The position numbers and the translations under genes are program-made. Shown here piece by piece: positions 1 through 8,359 of a DNA stretch of 64,000 nucleotides (positions are counted from its first letter, which is position 1; each line of letters opens with the position of its first letter). Under the pieces are notes generated by a model. The model was not told the origin of the DNA. It did no database searches and saw nothing but the letters and a program-made list of their open reading frames with translations. This DNA is from Pseudomonas asturiensis (GTDB lineage: Bacteria > Pseudomonadota > Gammaproteobacteria > Pseudomonadales > Pseudomonadaceae): contig NZ_FRDA01000009.1 of the NCBI RefSeq assembly GCF_900143095.1, positions 1-64,000 on the forward strand, read 5' to 3'.

Positions 1-117
1 CGCGTTTAACACGGAAAACCGGGCGGAAACGCCCTCAACGCGCGCTGCATCAGGCCATTTTCAGAAAATAGCGCTGGGTGCCGGGCAAATTGCGACTCGC
101 CGCCGCTGCGTAGCAAG

Positions 118-663
118 TTGATCGGAGCATCCTTAGAAGATGAGTTTATAAAGCTGGATGAGGATATGATTTTTATGATCGTCGGCGGTGTTCCGCAGAT
201 TGATAGTTCTCAGTTCCTGGATTATACCGTTTTAGGTGATGTAATTAATCATATTTTGGAGACGCCATCTCCTTTTAGTAGGTGCGGAAAATTAATTAGT
301 CCGGACTTTGACGATAAAATTATTTTCAATGATTTGGTCTATAATGGTCATTGGTTAAGGGCGAAGCAGCTTGAGGTATGGCAGATAGATGATTACTACT
401 CCAAGAATAGTAATTTCGCTAAGCAGTCTTTAAGAGATGCACTGGCGGCTTACTATGCCGAAAGTGTAGCGGCAATACCTTCGGCAACAGCCGGAAACTC
501 AGCTGGAGATTTGCGTTTTGTTTATATATTAGATAAAATTGCGCCTCAGCATAGTTCGGTCTCGGTCGATAGGCTTAGAAAGGATGCTGCTTTAGTCTTG
601 ATGTCGAAATACTTCGAGACATGCGATATTTTTGAGGAGCCTAAAAATGCTCATGCCAGCTAA
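118..663 (+). pseudogene. ABC-three-component system effector, C-terminal domain only (5'-truncated)
   Basis: This frame encodes about 181 residues that look like the C-terminal domain of an ABC-3C effector; the DAALVL and CDIFEEP stretches near the end are typical of that domain as I remember it. In intact systems an N-terminal effector (nuclease, peptidase or similar) precedes it. Here the frame has a stop at 7-9, no ATG, and only a TTG at 118 without a Shine-Dalgarno sequence. At about position 115 the sequence changes abruptly from GC-rich host-like DNA to AT-rich DNA. I infer that recombination removed the effector domain and promoter. The gene is followed directly by the middle component and the ATPase, the usual ABC-3C order. 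A start upstream of the window is excluded in this frame by the stop at 7-9. Confidence 0.7.
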
Positions 664-907
664 ACATATTACGTTTGCTGAGTCACTTCTCGGGTTTGGT
701 TCTTATGTTTTAGCCACCTTGTCAGAGCCGATGACTATCGACCAAGTCTGGCGGATTTTCGAGAGAGATTCCAATAAATATCCCGCATATCAAAGTTTTG
801 ATAATTTGATTCTCGCAGTTGATGTTCTTTTCGCCGTAGGTGCCTTAACACTTAATGAATATGGTGAGCTGGAACTTAAGAAAGTAGGGGGCGGTGTATG
901 CGCTTAA
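647..907 (+). CDS. ABC-three-component system middle component (MC6-like)
   Basis: Small protein of 86 residues, alpha/beta winged-helix-like in composition, resembling the middle component 6 of ABC-3C systems, which bridges the SMC-like ATPase and the effector. The start is the ATG at 647, chosen because GAGGAGC lies 6 bases upstream; a second ATG at 653 is possible. It overlaps the preceding effector fragment by 17 bases and the ATPase gene by 10 bases, so the three are translationally coupled. AT-rich codon use matches its neighbours and differs from the chromosome. Placement rests on size, position and remembered family resemblance. Confidence 0.6.
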   Translation: MLMPAKHITFAESLLGFGSYVLATLSEPMTIDQVWRIFERDSNKYPAYQSFDNLILAVDVLFAVGALTLNEYGELELKKVGGGVCA

Positions 908-2634
908 TTGAGTTGTATGCAAACTCCGCCAGCTTTAAACGTGTTCGTTTCAATGCGTCGGGCGCGTCCTTGGTTGTAGGTTCGCGTAGAGACCCGGTGC
1001 ATCATGATGATGATACTAAGTCCTATAATGGCGTGGGTAAGTCTCTTCTTGTTGAGATAATTCATTTTTGCCTTGGGTCTAGCACTAATAAAGCCTTTAA
1101 AGAATATCTACCTGGGTGGGAGTTTACATTGGTAGTGATGATGGGCGACCGTCAGCTTCAAATTGTGCGCTCCACAGATAAGCAGGGTGAGGTTTATGTC
1201 GGTGACAAAGCTCTTAAGTTGAAGGCGTTCACTGATTTTTTGGCTAGAAACACATTTATTTTTACGGAGTCTTCGAGTTCGGGCCATTTGACATTCAGGT
1301 CTTTGATATCTCGTTTTATTAGACGTACTAAGTCGGACTATAATGATCCTAGGGTGACTACTTCAGATAGAGAACCGTACACGATATTGCTTCGAAATCT
1401 GTTTTTGCTTGGGGTTGATGTTACGTTGGCCGAGAAAAAATATCAGCTGAGGTCGCGGCAAACTCAACTCGAGTTGTTTGAGAAAAACTTTAAAACCGAT
1501 CCATTCATTAAAGAGTATTATACCGGGAACAAGGATGCATCACTACAGTCTGGCTTTTTAGAGGAGCAAGTCGCCAGGCTTGCGGGGGATCTTGAGAGGT
1601 TTACGGTTGCTGATGATTATTACGATATTGAGAAAAGTGCTAATCAGCTCTCGGCAGAACTGAGAGAGTTGAAAAATAAAAAAACCGTTGCGGAAAATGC
1701 TATTTTGAATATATCGCGAAGCCTAGAGGCTCGAGCTGATATTCCATCGGAGACTATCAAAGGCGTTTATGGTGAATTGCTAGGTGCCTTCAAGCCAGAA
1801 GCTTTAAAGGAGCTTTCTGAGGTTGAAGCTTTTCATAAAAGTATCATTACGAACCGAGTTGCCCGACTCAGTCAGGAGCGCCGACGAATTGATCTCGAGC
1901 TGAACAAGCTGAATGCAGATATCAAAGAAAAGAATACTATTGTAGACCAGAAGCTATCTTATCTTTCAGATAAACGAGCGCTCGATCAATACGCTGCGGT
2001 GAGTGCTCAATTATCCGATATCAAGGCAAAGCTCCACAAATTAATGGATTACCAGCAGCTCTTGCATCAAAGTCGGGAGGAAGCAGCTCAGGTTAAAAAA
2101 CTTCTGGCAGAGGAGAATCTGAAGACTAATGCCTATCTTGATGAGAGCGATGGGGAGCGACGTGATAAGCTATCTGTTTTTTCAAGGCTGGCAAAGCGTT
2201 TTTACCCAGATGCTCCAGCCGGAGTTATTTTAAATAATAACTCTGGTGATAATAAGATACGGTATGACTTTGATGTCAGAATCGAGGCTGATGGCTCGGA
2301 TGGTATTAATGCCGTAAAATTGTTTTGTTATGATCTAAGTGTTGCCATATTGCGTGCCAATCATCAAGTTGGTTTTGTATGGCACGATAGTCGTCTTTTT
2401 AGTGATATTGATCCTAGGCAGCGGGCAGTTTTATTTCAGGTTGCAATGCAGTTGTCGAAAGAGTATGGGTTTCAGTATATTGCTACCGCTAACGAGGACC
2501 AGATTGATACGGTTCTTCCGGAGTTGTCTGCAACGCAACAAGAAGAGCTATTTGGAAGCATTGTTTTGAGGCTAAATGATGATGGCCCTGAAGGTAAGCT
2601 TCTTGGGCTACAGGTTGATATGCACTATCAATGA
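898..2634 (+). CDS. ABC-3C SMC-like ATPase, DUF2326 family
   Basis: A 578-residue SMC/RecN-like ATPase of the DUF2326 family, the ATPase part of ABC-three-component defence systems. A P-loop variant reads NGVGKSLLVEIIHFCLG at about residues 43-59. The middle (about 185-420) is rich in Glu, Lys, Leu and Gln and should form a coiled coil. The C-terminal ATPase half contains VGFVWHDSRLFSDID and a following IATANEDQ segment, matching the family's Walker B and switch region. The start is ATG at 898 after a GGGGGCGG ribosome site. It is the last gene of the operon. The ORF is intact although the effector gene upstream is truncated, so the system probably cannot act alone. Confidence 0.75.
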   Translation: MRLIELYANSASFKRVRFNASGASLVVGSRRDPVHHDDDTKSYNGVGKSLLVEIIHFCLGSSTNKAFKEYLPGWEFTLVVMMGDRQLQIVRSTDKQGEVYVGDKALKLKAFTDFLARNTFIFTESSSSGHLTFRSLISRFIRRTKSDYNDPRVTTSDREPYTILLRNLFLLGVDVTLAEKKYQLRSRQTQLELFEKNFKTDPFIKEYYTGNKDASLQSGFLEEQVARLAGDLERFTVADDYYDIEKSANQLSAELRELKNKKTVAENAILNISRSLEARADIPSETIKGVYGELLGAFKPEALKELSEVEAFHKSIITNRVARLSQERRRIDLELNKLNADIKEKNTIVDQKLSYLSDKRALDQYAAVSAQLSDIKAKLHKLMDYQQLLHQSREEAAQVKKLLAEENLKTNAYLDESDGERRDKLSVFSRLAKRFYPDAPAGVILNNNSGDNKIRYDFDVRIEADGSDGINAVKLFCYDLSVAILRANHQVGFVWHDSRLFSDIDPRQRAVLFQVAMQLSKEYGFQYIATANEDQIDTVLPELSATQQEELFGSIVLRLNDDGPEGKLLGLQVDMHYQ

Positions 2635-2712
2635 TTCCTAATATCAGGCGTTGTGAGTTTTTGATGGTTGCAAACTATAGTTTTTGACGCGTGCGATCGT
2701 TTTTACGGTTAA

Positions 2713-2735
2713 GATGCCTGAGAGTTTCAGGCATC
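2713..2735. terminator. Perfect 9-bp hairpin between ABC-3C operon and DUF4214 fragment
   Basis: GATGCCTGA and TCAGGCATC form a perfect 9-base-pair stem around a GAGTT loop. It lies 78 bases past the ATPase stop and 10 bases past the DUF4214 fragment on the other strand. It has no strong T-tract, so it may terminate in either direction or be a relic. Confidence 0.5.
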
Positions 2736-2744
2736 GTGGTCTGG

Positions 2745-2930
2745 TTAAGCTGCTAGATATTCAATGCCGTTTTGGATAGCTCCAGTAAGCGCAATTTTAT
2801 TTTCATTCGATTCCGAAAAGCTCGCCAGCACCTGGGCGTCATTTAATGTACCGGCTTGCATTTGGCTAACCCAGTAAGCCATGTCTCCTTGATCAGGAGC
2901 TCTGTCTAGGATGTTGTGATAGAGCGTATT
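2745..2930 (-). pseudogene. DUF4214 domain fragment
   Basis: The last 61 codons of a 103-codon frame (open from 3056) match the end of a DUF4214 repeat: LYHNILDRAPDQGDMAYWV, then QVLASFSESNEN. DUF4214 domains occur in large secreted, RTX-like or surface proteins. The part of the frame upstream of about 2930 does not continue the domain, there is no signal or start, and the length is far below any known DUF4214 protein. I therefore read it as the 3' remnant of a larger gene, left at the junction between two defence systems. Confidence 0.65.
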
Positions 2931-3052
2931 CGATCCACAAACCCCACCTAACCGTGTTGCAGTCAGAGTCTGCAATCGCCGCCGCCAATATGAATTTCTT
3001 TCCGTTGCCGTGTGCACACCACGACAAAAAATCCAATCATCACGGCAACAGT

Positions 3053-4138
3053 TCAATATTTATCAATAAACTCAATCGGATTTAGTACAGCCCAACCCTC
3101 AATGGCAGGGGCGTCGGCAACATACATAGCTATACGCTGCTCGGGCCACGCAGCCGCAACCTCTGTGACCACCAGTTTCTGGGCATTCATGACTTCGTAA
3201 CCAATCACAGGAACCCCAAAACCTTTGTGTCGACCGTGCATAAGCCCGCCATGCACTGCAAGATCGGCTAGTGCCAGAGCCTGCTTCCAGTCGTCAGCAA
3301 CGATGCTCTGCTCACGACGCAAACGATTAAGTATCTGCATGTTTTGAGTCGAGATAAACATGTGATCGTGCAGCGGCTGTTTACGGTGACAGTCAGCACA
3401 GAGGGGGCGAAGGTTTACCGTGCTGTTATCCTGTTTTACGCCGTTGATATGGTGAACGTGCAGTAAATGACGATGCTCTGTGAGGCTCACAGCACATGCC
3501 TCGCAAGTGAATCCACAACGCCCCCTCACATCCGCAGAAATTTCAGCCCAGTCCTTGGTGTAATCATTCCCGAGAGCACGCTGCGTCAAGCTGCTCGGTA
3601 GGTGGCGAAAGCTCGTACTGTAAGTTTCAAAGAATTTGCCAATCTCAAACCCATTCCAGATAGTTGAGCGTGTGCCCTCATGGCAGTAATTCTGGTAATT
3701 GAGCTTTTCTAGGCAGTTTTTACATACAAGCAGACGAGAATCCAGTTCCTCACGAACACCACGGCTGCTCTTGCCACTAATCGGGAAAATCCCGCTCAAA
3801 TTATTAGTAACCACGTAGCGTTCAAAGCGTCCTTTGCTGCGCATGTCGTTCAGCGTTTTGCAGTCCGCCACATGGAAACGCTTACCTTTATCTGGAGACA
3901 GCTGCACTAAGTCCACTGGGGAGAATTGGTCAGGGATGTACAGCAACACCTGACGCCCATCGACACTCAGCAGCCCGTTAATGACATTCAAATCGTCGAG
4001 CTGAACCTCGCGCCCCTCCAACAGCGCGATATCGATAGGGTCAAGCTGTGCGGCCGCCGTCCAATCGAAATCAACGGTCTCCGCATTTAGCCGTTTGACC
4101 TGAGCCCATAGCCCGGAAAAATCAACGTTGATTTCCAT
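3053..4138 (-). CDS. zorE: Zorya ZorE-like HNH endonuclease
   Basis: A 361-residue protein with an HNH/zinc module at about residues 208-251: C-x2-C (CEAC), then HVHHING, then CADCH. A further CKNC pair lies near residue 140. It is the third gene of a minus-strand operon behind a ZorA-like and a ZorB-like gene, the composition of type II Zorya, where ZorE is the HNH effector thought to cut or nick invading DNA. The start chosen is the ATG at 4138, with GAGA just upstream; a TTG at 4150 is an alternative. It overlaps zorB by 17 bases, which suggests translational coupling. The N-terminal 140 residues are not recognised. Confidence 0.75.
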   Translation of the reverse strand: MEINVDFSGLWAQVKRLNAETVDFDWTAAAQLDPIDIALLEGREVQLDDLNVINGLLSVDGRQVLLYIPDQFSPVDLVQLSPDKGKRFHVADCKTLNDMRSKGRFERYVVTNNLSGIFPISGKSSRGVREELDSRLLVCKNCLEKLNYQNYCHEGTRSTIWNGFEIGKFFETYSTSFRHLPSSLTQRALGNDYTKDWAEISADVRGRCGFTCEACAVSLTEHRHLLHVHHINGVKQDNSTVNLRPLCADCHRKQPLHDHMFISTQNMQILNRLRREQSIVADDWKQALALADLAVHGGLMHGRHKGFGVPVIGYEVMNAQKLVVTEVAAAWPEQRIAMYVADAPAIEGWAVLNPIEFIDKY

Positions 4139-4853
4139 CGAGTCTCTCAATGATTGTGCGGATCTGCAGCTCGGAGTTAGTGATCACCCGAAAGTTAACG
4201 CGTCGGGAGCGTGCGGCGTCTTCAGCGGTGCTACTTGCATCCACAAGGCGCCTTGACGAGGAGTAACCCACTGCCGCAAAGCTCGAACGGACCCAGTCCC
4301 TATCTGCTCCGGATGTCAACTTCGATAGTACGTACTGCAGCACCGAGCGCGTCCGATCCTGTGACAGCGCCATGTTCGGAAAATAGGCTTCATCACCATG
4401 CAGCGTTCCCCAATCACTGCTGGTATGTCCTTCGATACGAATCTCATCAATCGCCCCCCTGTAGCGGGAAAGCACAGCCACATAACGTGGAAAGAAGTCG
4501 GAGAGCATTGCTTGGAACTGTGTACTTAGCTCCGGCGAGCCTGAGCGAAACAGTACCTCGGGATTGTTGAAGGTCACTTGCAGAGTGTTGCGATCTATCG
4601 ACGCATTCCAACGTGGGAGGTCACTCCTAAACTCATTGTTTAGGTCGTTATATATTGCTACCTGCGTGTCCTTATAGGCGACCGCGATCTCCTTGATGTT
4701 TTCTCGCTCGACCTGCACGTAGTACATGTAGGCAACAGCGATGAACAAGAACATCATCATTAGTCCGGACATCAGATCGGAAATGCCAATCCAGTGCTCG
4801 GCATCCTCCTTTTTCGAGTGCCGACTGCGGAACATATTGTCCAGAGAGCTCAT
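4122..4853 (-). CDS. zorB: Zorya ZorB-like, MotB/OmpA peptidoglycan-anchored stator subunit
   Basis: A 243-residue protein with one N-terminal membrane segment (about residues 24-46, GISDLMSGLMMMFLFIAVAY). It carries an aspartate (about residue 26) at the position of the proton-channel aspartate in MotB-like proteins. The second half resembles an OmpA/MotB domain, with EIRIEGHTSSDWG and a later ALSQDRTRSVLQYV segment, which should bind peptidoglycan. With ZorA it would form the proton-driven membrane complex that senses phage infection. Its start overlaps the zorA stop (TAATG). Confidence 0.85.
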   Translation of the reverse strand: MSSLDNMFRSRHSKKEDAEHWIGISDLMSGLMMMFLFIAVAYMYYVQVERENIKEIAVAYKDTQVAIYNDLNNEFRSDLPRWNASIDRNTLQVTFNNPEVLFRSGSPELSTQFQAMLSDFFPRYVAVLSRYRGAIDEIRIEGHTSSDWGTLHGDEAYFPNMALSQDRTRSVLQYVLSKLTSGADRDWVRSSFAAVGYSSSRRLVDASSTAEDAARSRRVNFRVITNSELQIRTIIERLDGNQR

Positions 4854-6496
4854 TACGCACGCATCCTGCTAACCAGTTCTGCATGATCATCAGCAATCCG
4901 GCGTGAGATAGTGGCCAGGGCCGATCCCATTTCCCTGAAGACTTTCTCTAACTCACGCCCGATGGCTTGATCCATAGCATTAAGCTGCGCCTGCAGAGAT
5001 GCGTTCGCGCGCTCGGTGGCCTCTCTGACCTGAGCTTCCACGGAGCCCATAGTGCGGTTAGCAGAGCCTTGAATCAGCGATTCAGTCTGGCTGAGGTTGC
5101 CCTCTACGGTTGAGCGCAACGTATTCATCGCGGCATCAACTGTCGATGTAAGACTGTCTTGAATCTTACCGGTCGCTTGTTTAAATGTTTCCGTCAATGA
5201 GCCAGACGCCTGCTCGATCGCCAGCCCCATTTGCTGCTCCAGTGACTTCGAATTATTCAGCATGCTTTCTAGGGTGCCACGCACAGAGGCGCCGAACTCC
5301 TGCGCCGCATCTTTCATATTCTCGTTGATCTGTTCCGTCTGGCTGCTGATCACATGCGAGGCCTCTGTCAAGGCTGTATTGGTGAGATCAACCGAGCGTC
5401 CGAACTCCATTGAGCCCTCGTGCATGGTAGATATGACGCCCTGCATGCCATCTGAGAGCGCCTTAGAAAGAGTATCCATATGCTGCTGCAGCTCTGGCAC
5501 CGCGCTCGTGGCTTTATCGCGCATAGCAATGAACACATCCAGATGCCGTTGCAGTTCCTGAATTTGGTGCTGATTGACCTGCAGTACTGGCTCTAGCTGG
5601 CCGATAGCCGCTGGAATGCTCTGGCAGTGACTATCAATTGAGCCAATGGATTGTTCAGAGGTCGTCAACGAACGGCTGATAGCCTCATTAGCTGTAGCAG
5701 TACGTTCAAGTTCACGGACAGCCGTTTCGATACGTGCCTCCAACACTTCTACATGCTGCTTGTACTGCTCCTGCCAGTCGACCATCTTGCCGACAGACTC
5801 ATTAAGCGCCTTGAAGTTGTCGCCAAACTGCTCCACCAAGTGCTTATTGAAGTCCTGAATCACTTGTCGAAGCGCATTGATCACCGTCTCTGTGGCAGAT
5901 TGCGCCAGCATCTCGCTAAACAGAACCAAGTGTTTAAAAAGCTTGTCCTGAAACTCGTGCTGTCCACGATCCAAGCCATTCCGGAAGTCGCCCATATCTG
6001 ACCGCAATAACTTCAGTTGCCCCGCTACCGAGCCTTCCTCACTGCCCGCGAGGGAGTGATTAAGCGCCTCTAACAGCTTTTCCTGTCGGCTCATCACGCC
6101 GTAGATATGCTCAGGTGTAACTGAGTCAGGCTGCTCTGCCTTCCCGCGCGTGGGCTCAAACCACCAAGCATCCAAAGCCTTAAGCACAATTGATAGCGTC
6201 ATGCCGACCAGGCTTGTGATAAATGCGGTTTTCAGACCATCAAGGAGGTCCTCAATGCTGCTCTTGATGTCGTGTGCATTGAAGTCCAGCAAGCCGATAA
6301 CTATACCTATAAAGGTACCCAGAATGCCCAGCGATACCAGTACCGCGGGTGCATGCTCGACAAAAAAGCCGTGCTTGCCAGTTTTGCCTTGGATGATTGC
6401 CATGGCAAAGATTGCCAACATTACCCAGGTGAACAACTCAGTCATCGTGCCCGCTGAGGCGGATCTCAGGGCACCCTCAAGGTATTGGCTAATCAT
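4853..6496 (-). CDS. zorA: Zorya ZorA-like, MotA/ExbB-type channel protein with long coiled-coil tail
   Basis: A 547-residue protein with three hydrophobic segments near the N-terminus (about 17-35, 50-72 and 92-113). The second reads VLVSLGILGTFIGIVIGL, which is typical of the MotA/TolQ/ExbB family. The remaining 400 residues are polar, heptad-like and rich in Gln, Glu, Ser and Thr, matching the long cytoplasmic tail of ZorA. The ATG at 6496 is preferred over a TTG at 6502 because GGAG stands 7 bases upstream. It is the first gene of zorA-zorB-zorE; its promoter should lie in 6497-6700. Core Zorya function is anti-phage defence. Confidence 0.85.
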   Translation of the reverse strand: MISQYLEGALRSASAGTMTELFTWVMLAIFAMAIIQGKTGKHGFFVEHAPAVLVSLGILGTFIGIVIGLLDFNAHDIKSSIEDLLDGLKTAFITSLVGMTLSIVLKALDAWWFEPTRGKAEQPDSVTPEHIYGVMSRQEKLLEALNHSLAGSEEGSVAGQLKLLRSDMGDFRNGLDRGQHEFQDKLFKHLVLFSEMLAQSATETVINALRQVIQDFNKHLVEQFGDNFKALNESVGKMVDWQEQYKQHVEVLEARIETAVRELERTATANEAISRSLTTSEQSIGSIDSHCQSIPAAIGQLEPVLQVNQHQIQELQRHLDVFIAMRDKATSAVPELQQHMDTLSKALSDGMQGVISTMHEGSMEFGRSVDLTNTALTEASHVISSQTEQINENMKDAAQEFGASVRGTLESMLNNSKSLEQQMGLAIEQASGSLTETFKQATGKIQDSLTSTVDAAMNTLRSTVEGNLSQTESLIQGSANRTMGSVEAQVREATERANASLQAQLNAMDQAIGRELEKVFREMGSALATISRRIADDHAELVSRMRA

Positions 6497-7065
6497 TTGC
6501 AAACTCCATAATCAGGCACGGAAGAAAGTCCAGGGGAAAATGTCGCGCTCTCGAAAAAAGCTCAGGCTATGCGGCAGTCGGGTTCTCGGTTGGCGAGCTT
6601 GAAGGGGGCGGTGTAGCGAATGGTACGGTCAGCCGAACGCGATTTTAGTAGGCCGATCCGTTGCATCAGCGGGATAAACAAGAGCAGCGTGCCTCGGACC
6701 TGCGCAATGAGGGGGGTGATATCCATTTCCTAGCCTTCAGTCCTGAGTTAACGAATATTACCGAAAATAAGCGTAAGTTGTTGGCGCTGATTGAAAACTG
6801 ACCCAGGCACGCAACGAACCTCATACAGGTAACCAGCGCCTTGATGATGGAAGCGATGCAGGGCCTGTGGTTGAGATGGAACACGCACCCTTTTTCCTTT
6901 GGGTCACTTAGTACAGGATGTTTTGCTATGGCTGGAAGGCACCAGCGGCAAGGACGACAGACATTTGCCATCCCAAATAAAGCTCACTGGTGTATGGGCT
7001 GAAGTATGGGTTGAGTAAAATTCAGAACAAAAAATTCTTATTTTACAAACGCTTAGCGCATTAAA

Positions 7066-7086
7066 AAGCCGGCTTGTGGCCGGCTT
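7066..7086 (-). terminator. Rho-independent terminator, leftward
   Basis: AAGCCGGC and GCCGGCTT pair around a 5-base loop; read on the minus strand the stem is followed by TTTAA, making a T-run with the stem end. It lies about 200 bases downstream of the S24 repressor stop and would end leftward transcription before Zorya. Confidence 0.6.
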
Positions 7087-7170
7087 CTCGTGGGCAATCT
7101 TGGTCTATTTTTGGTAAACCGCAATCGCCTGCAACAGGTGCATTCGCAAGGAATGCTGATAAGGAAGCTG

Positions 7171-7189
7171 GGCAGATGGGTCATCTGCC
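7171..7189. repeat. Perfect palindrome with 3-base loop
   Basis: GGCAGATG, GGT, CATCTGCC form an 8-base-pair perfect inverted repeat. It is located between the S24 repressor stop and the terminator at 7066. Role unknown; it could be an operator-like site or a recombination site. Confidence 0.4.
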
Positions 7190-7288
7190 GCGCTGTGCCA
7201 TCGCCGCTGGGCGGTGAGGCTTTTGATGGCCGACAGCATACTGATGTTTGCGGTCAATGCCCAGCCTTGATGTGTCTTCATTCCATGG

Positions 7289-8020
7289 TCAGAACAGCAG
7301 CATCGCGTTGCGGCGGCTGTTGAGCGTGGACCACCAGAAGATCCAGCCCAGGATCCTTATGCGTTCGTCCTCGATGTCTTCGGCGCTGAAGATTTCGTCA
7401 GGGTATTCGGCGTCATTGTGGCTGCGCAGGCGCAGTCCGCCGTTGGGCAAGCGGTAGAGGTAGCGCACGCGCAGGATGCCACCATGTTCGAGGGCGTAGA
7501 TCTCCCCGTCTATGACCTGAGTCAGTTCACGGTCCACGCCCAGGATCGAGCCGTCCTGAATCTTGTCGGCCATGCTGTTGCCGACCATGGCGACGCACAG
7601 GCAGTTTTTGGGGTCGATCCCCATGGTTTGCAGGACCTGCAACGGCAGGCGGATTTTTTGTCCGGGGGCTTCTGCCAGGACGGTTTTGCTGACGCCATGG
7701 GTGGATTCGATTTCCTTGAAGATCTGAATTTCCACGTCTCCACGCAGCATGTTTCTTCCTTGATGGACGACCAGTCGCGTATCTCCGCCGTCGTTTTCAT
7801 TGGCGGAATCGGTCGGGTGTTTGGGGCCTTCGCCGGTGCGCAGCCAGCGTGCGTTAACGGTTAATAGTTCAGCCACCTCGTCAATACGCGCCATGGGGAC
7901 GCCGCGCTTGAACCAGTTATTGACGTGTTGCGGTGTGATCTTGCGGTTGGCTGCAAAATCGGTCGCAGTGAGGTGGCACTCTTTGAGAAGAATGCGGAGT
8001 CGATCGCCTGATGTATTCAT
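7289..8020 (-). CDS. XRE-family repressor with S24 (LexA/CI-like) peptidase domain
   Basis: A 243-residue protein with a helix-turn-helix N-terminus (about residues 1-60, ATDFAANRKITPQHVNNWFK) and a C-terminal S24 domain. The nucleophile segment reads VAMVGNSMADKI. The general-base lysine expected in the GG-x-LRVK-x-LYR segment appears as arginine (LRVRYLYR). The ATG at 8020 is chosen because the HTH starts right there; the frame is open 62 codons further up but that part is unlike protein. Such regulators control prophage or bacteriocin genes and respond to DNA damage by self-cleavage. No target genes are in the window. The arginine may make this copy non-cleavable. Confidence 0.8.
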   Translation of the reverse strand: MNTSGDRLRILLKECHLTATDFAANRKITPQHVNNWFKRGVPMARIDEVAELLTVNARWLRTGEGPKHPTDSANENDGGDTRLVVHQGRNMLRGDVEIQIFKEIESTHGVSKTVLAEAPGQKIRLPLQVLQTMGIDPKNCLCVAMVGNSMADKIQDGSILGVDRELTQVIDGEIYALEHGGILRVRYLYRLPNGGLRLRSHNDAEYPDEIFSAEDIEDERIRILGWIFWWSTLNSRRNAMLLF

Positions 8021-8318
8021 GGGGCCGAGTTTACTGGCGTGATCAGGGCGTTTAAATGAACGAGGTGTTGATGTCGTCGTTATCGCGGGGGGTGTACGGC
8101 GAGAGGTATGACAGACGAGGAGATTGTTGCGTAGGCATGTTCCGTAATCGCCGGATTTTGGGTAAACGCTGTTGATTTCGTTTAGGCCGGGTACGCGGGT
8201 GTTCACGGAATGTTTATAGGGGACGAGTGATTAAACGCATTTTTAAACGCGGCTTTTGAAAAAATTTTGTCGCAGAGTGGAGGAGGGGGCGAGCGGAGGG
8301 GGCGTAGGTCTATGCCAA
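8021..8318. promoter_or_regulatory. Upstream region of the S24 repressor with TTTAAACG-type repeats
   Basis: No gene is seen. The segment has locally AT-rich patches and several related words: CGTTTAAA near 8047, GTAAACGC near 8162, and TTAAACGCATTTTTAAACGC near 8230. Repeated half-sites like these next to a repressor gene could be its operators; this is inference only. Confidence 0.3.
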
Positions 8319-8339
8319 GACACCCGCAACGCAGGTGCC
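8319..8339 (-). terminator. Hairpin downstream of ppa
   Basis: GACACCCGC and GCAGGTGCC can pair (one G-T wobble) around a 3-base loop, 20 bases after the ppa stop. No strong T-tract follows, so efficiency is uncertain. Confidence 0.4.
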
Positions 8340-8359
8340 TCGACATAACAAACCGTCAA

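Larger units (their letters stand above)
6497..7288. other. Gene-poor mosaic between Zorya and the S24 repressor
   Basis: About 790 bases without a convincing gene. A 54-codon minus-strand frame (6562-6726, starting MDITPLIAQVRG) has no recognised relative. The 101-codon frame at 6666-6971 has cysteine-rich, low-plausibility composition. Around 6780-6830 the text (GAAAACTGACCCAGGCACGC) recalls sequence near IS21-like ends, but I cannot establish that. The segment probably holds the zorA promoter plus remnants of past insertions. Confidence 0.4.

Noticed and set aside
1..117. Possible host gene fragment left of the ABC-3C operon
   Set aside because: GC-rich short frames exist on both strands, but none gives a recognisable protein in 117 bases, so no call is made.
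6666..6971. 101-codon minus-strand frame in the Zorya-repressor gap
   Set aside because: Cys- and Arg-rich composition, no ribosome site, no family resemblance; more likely chance.
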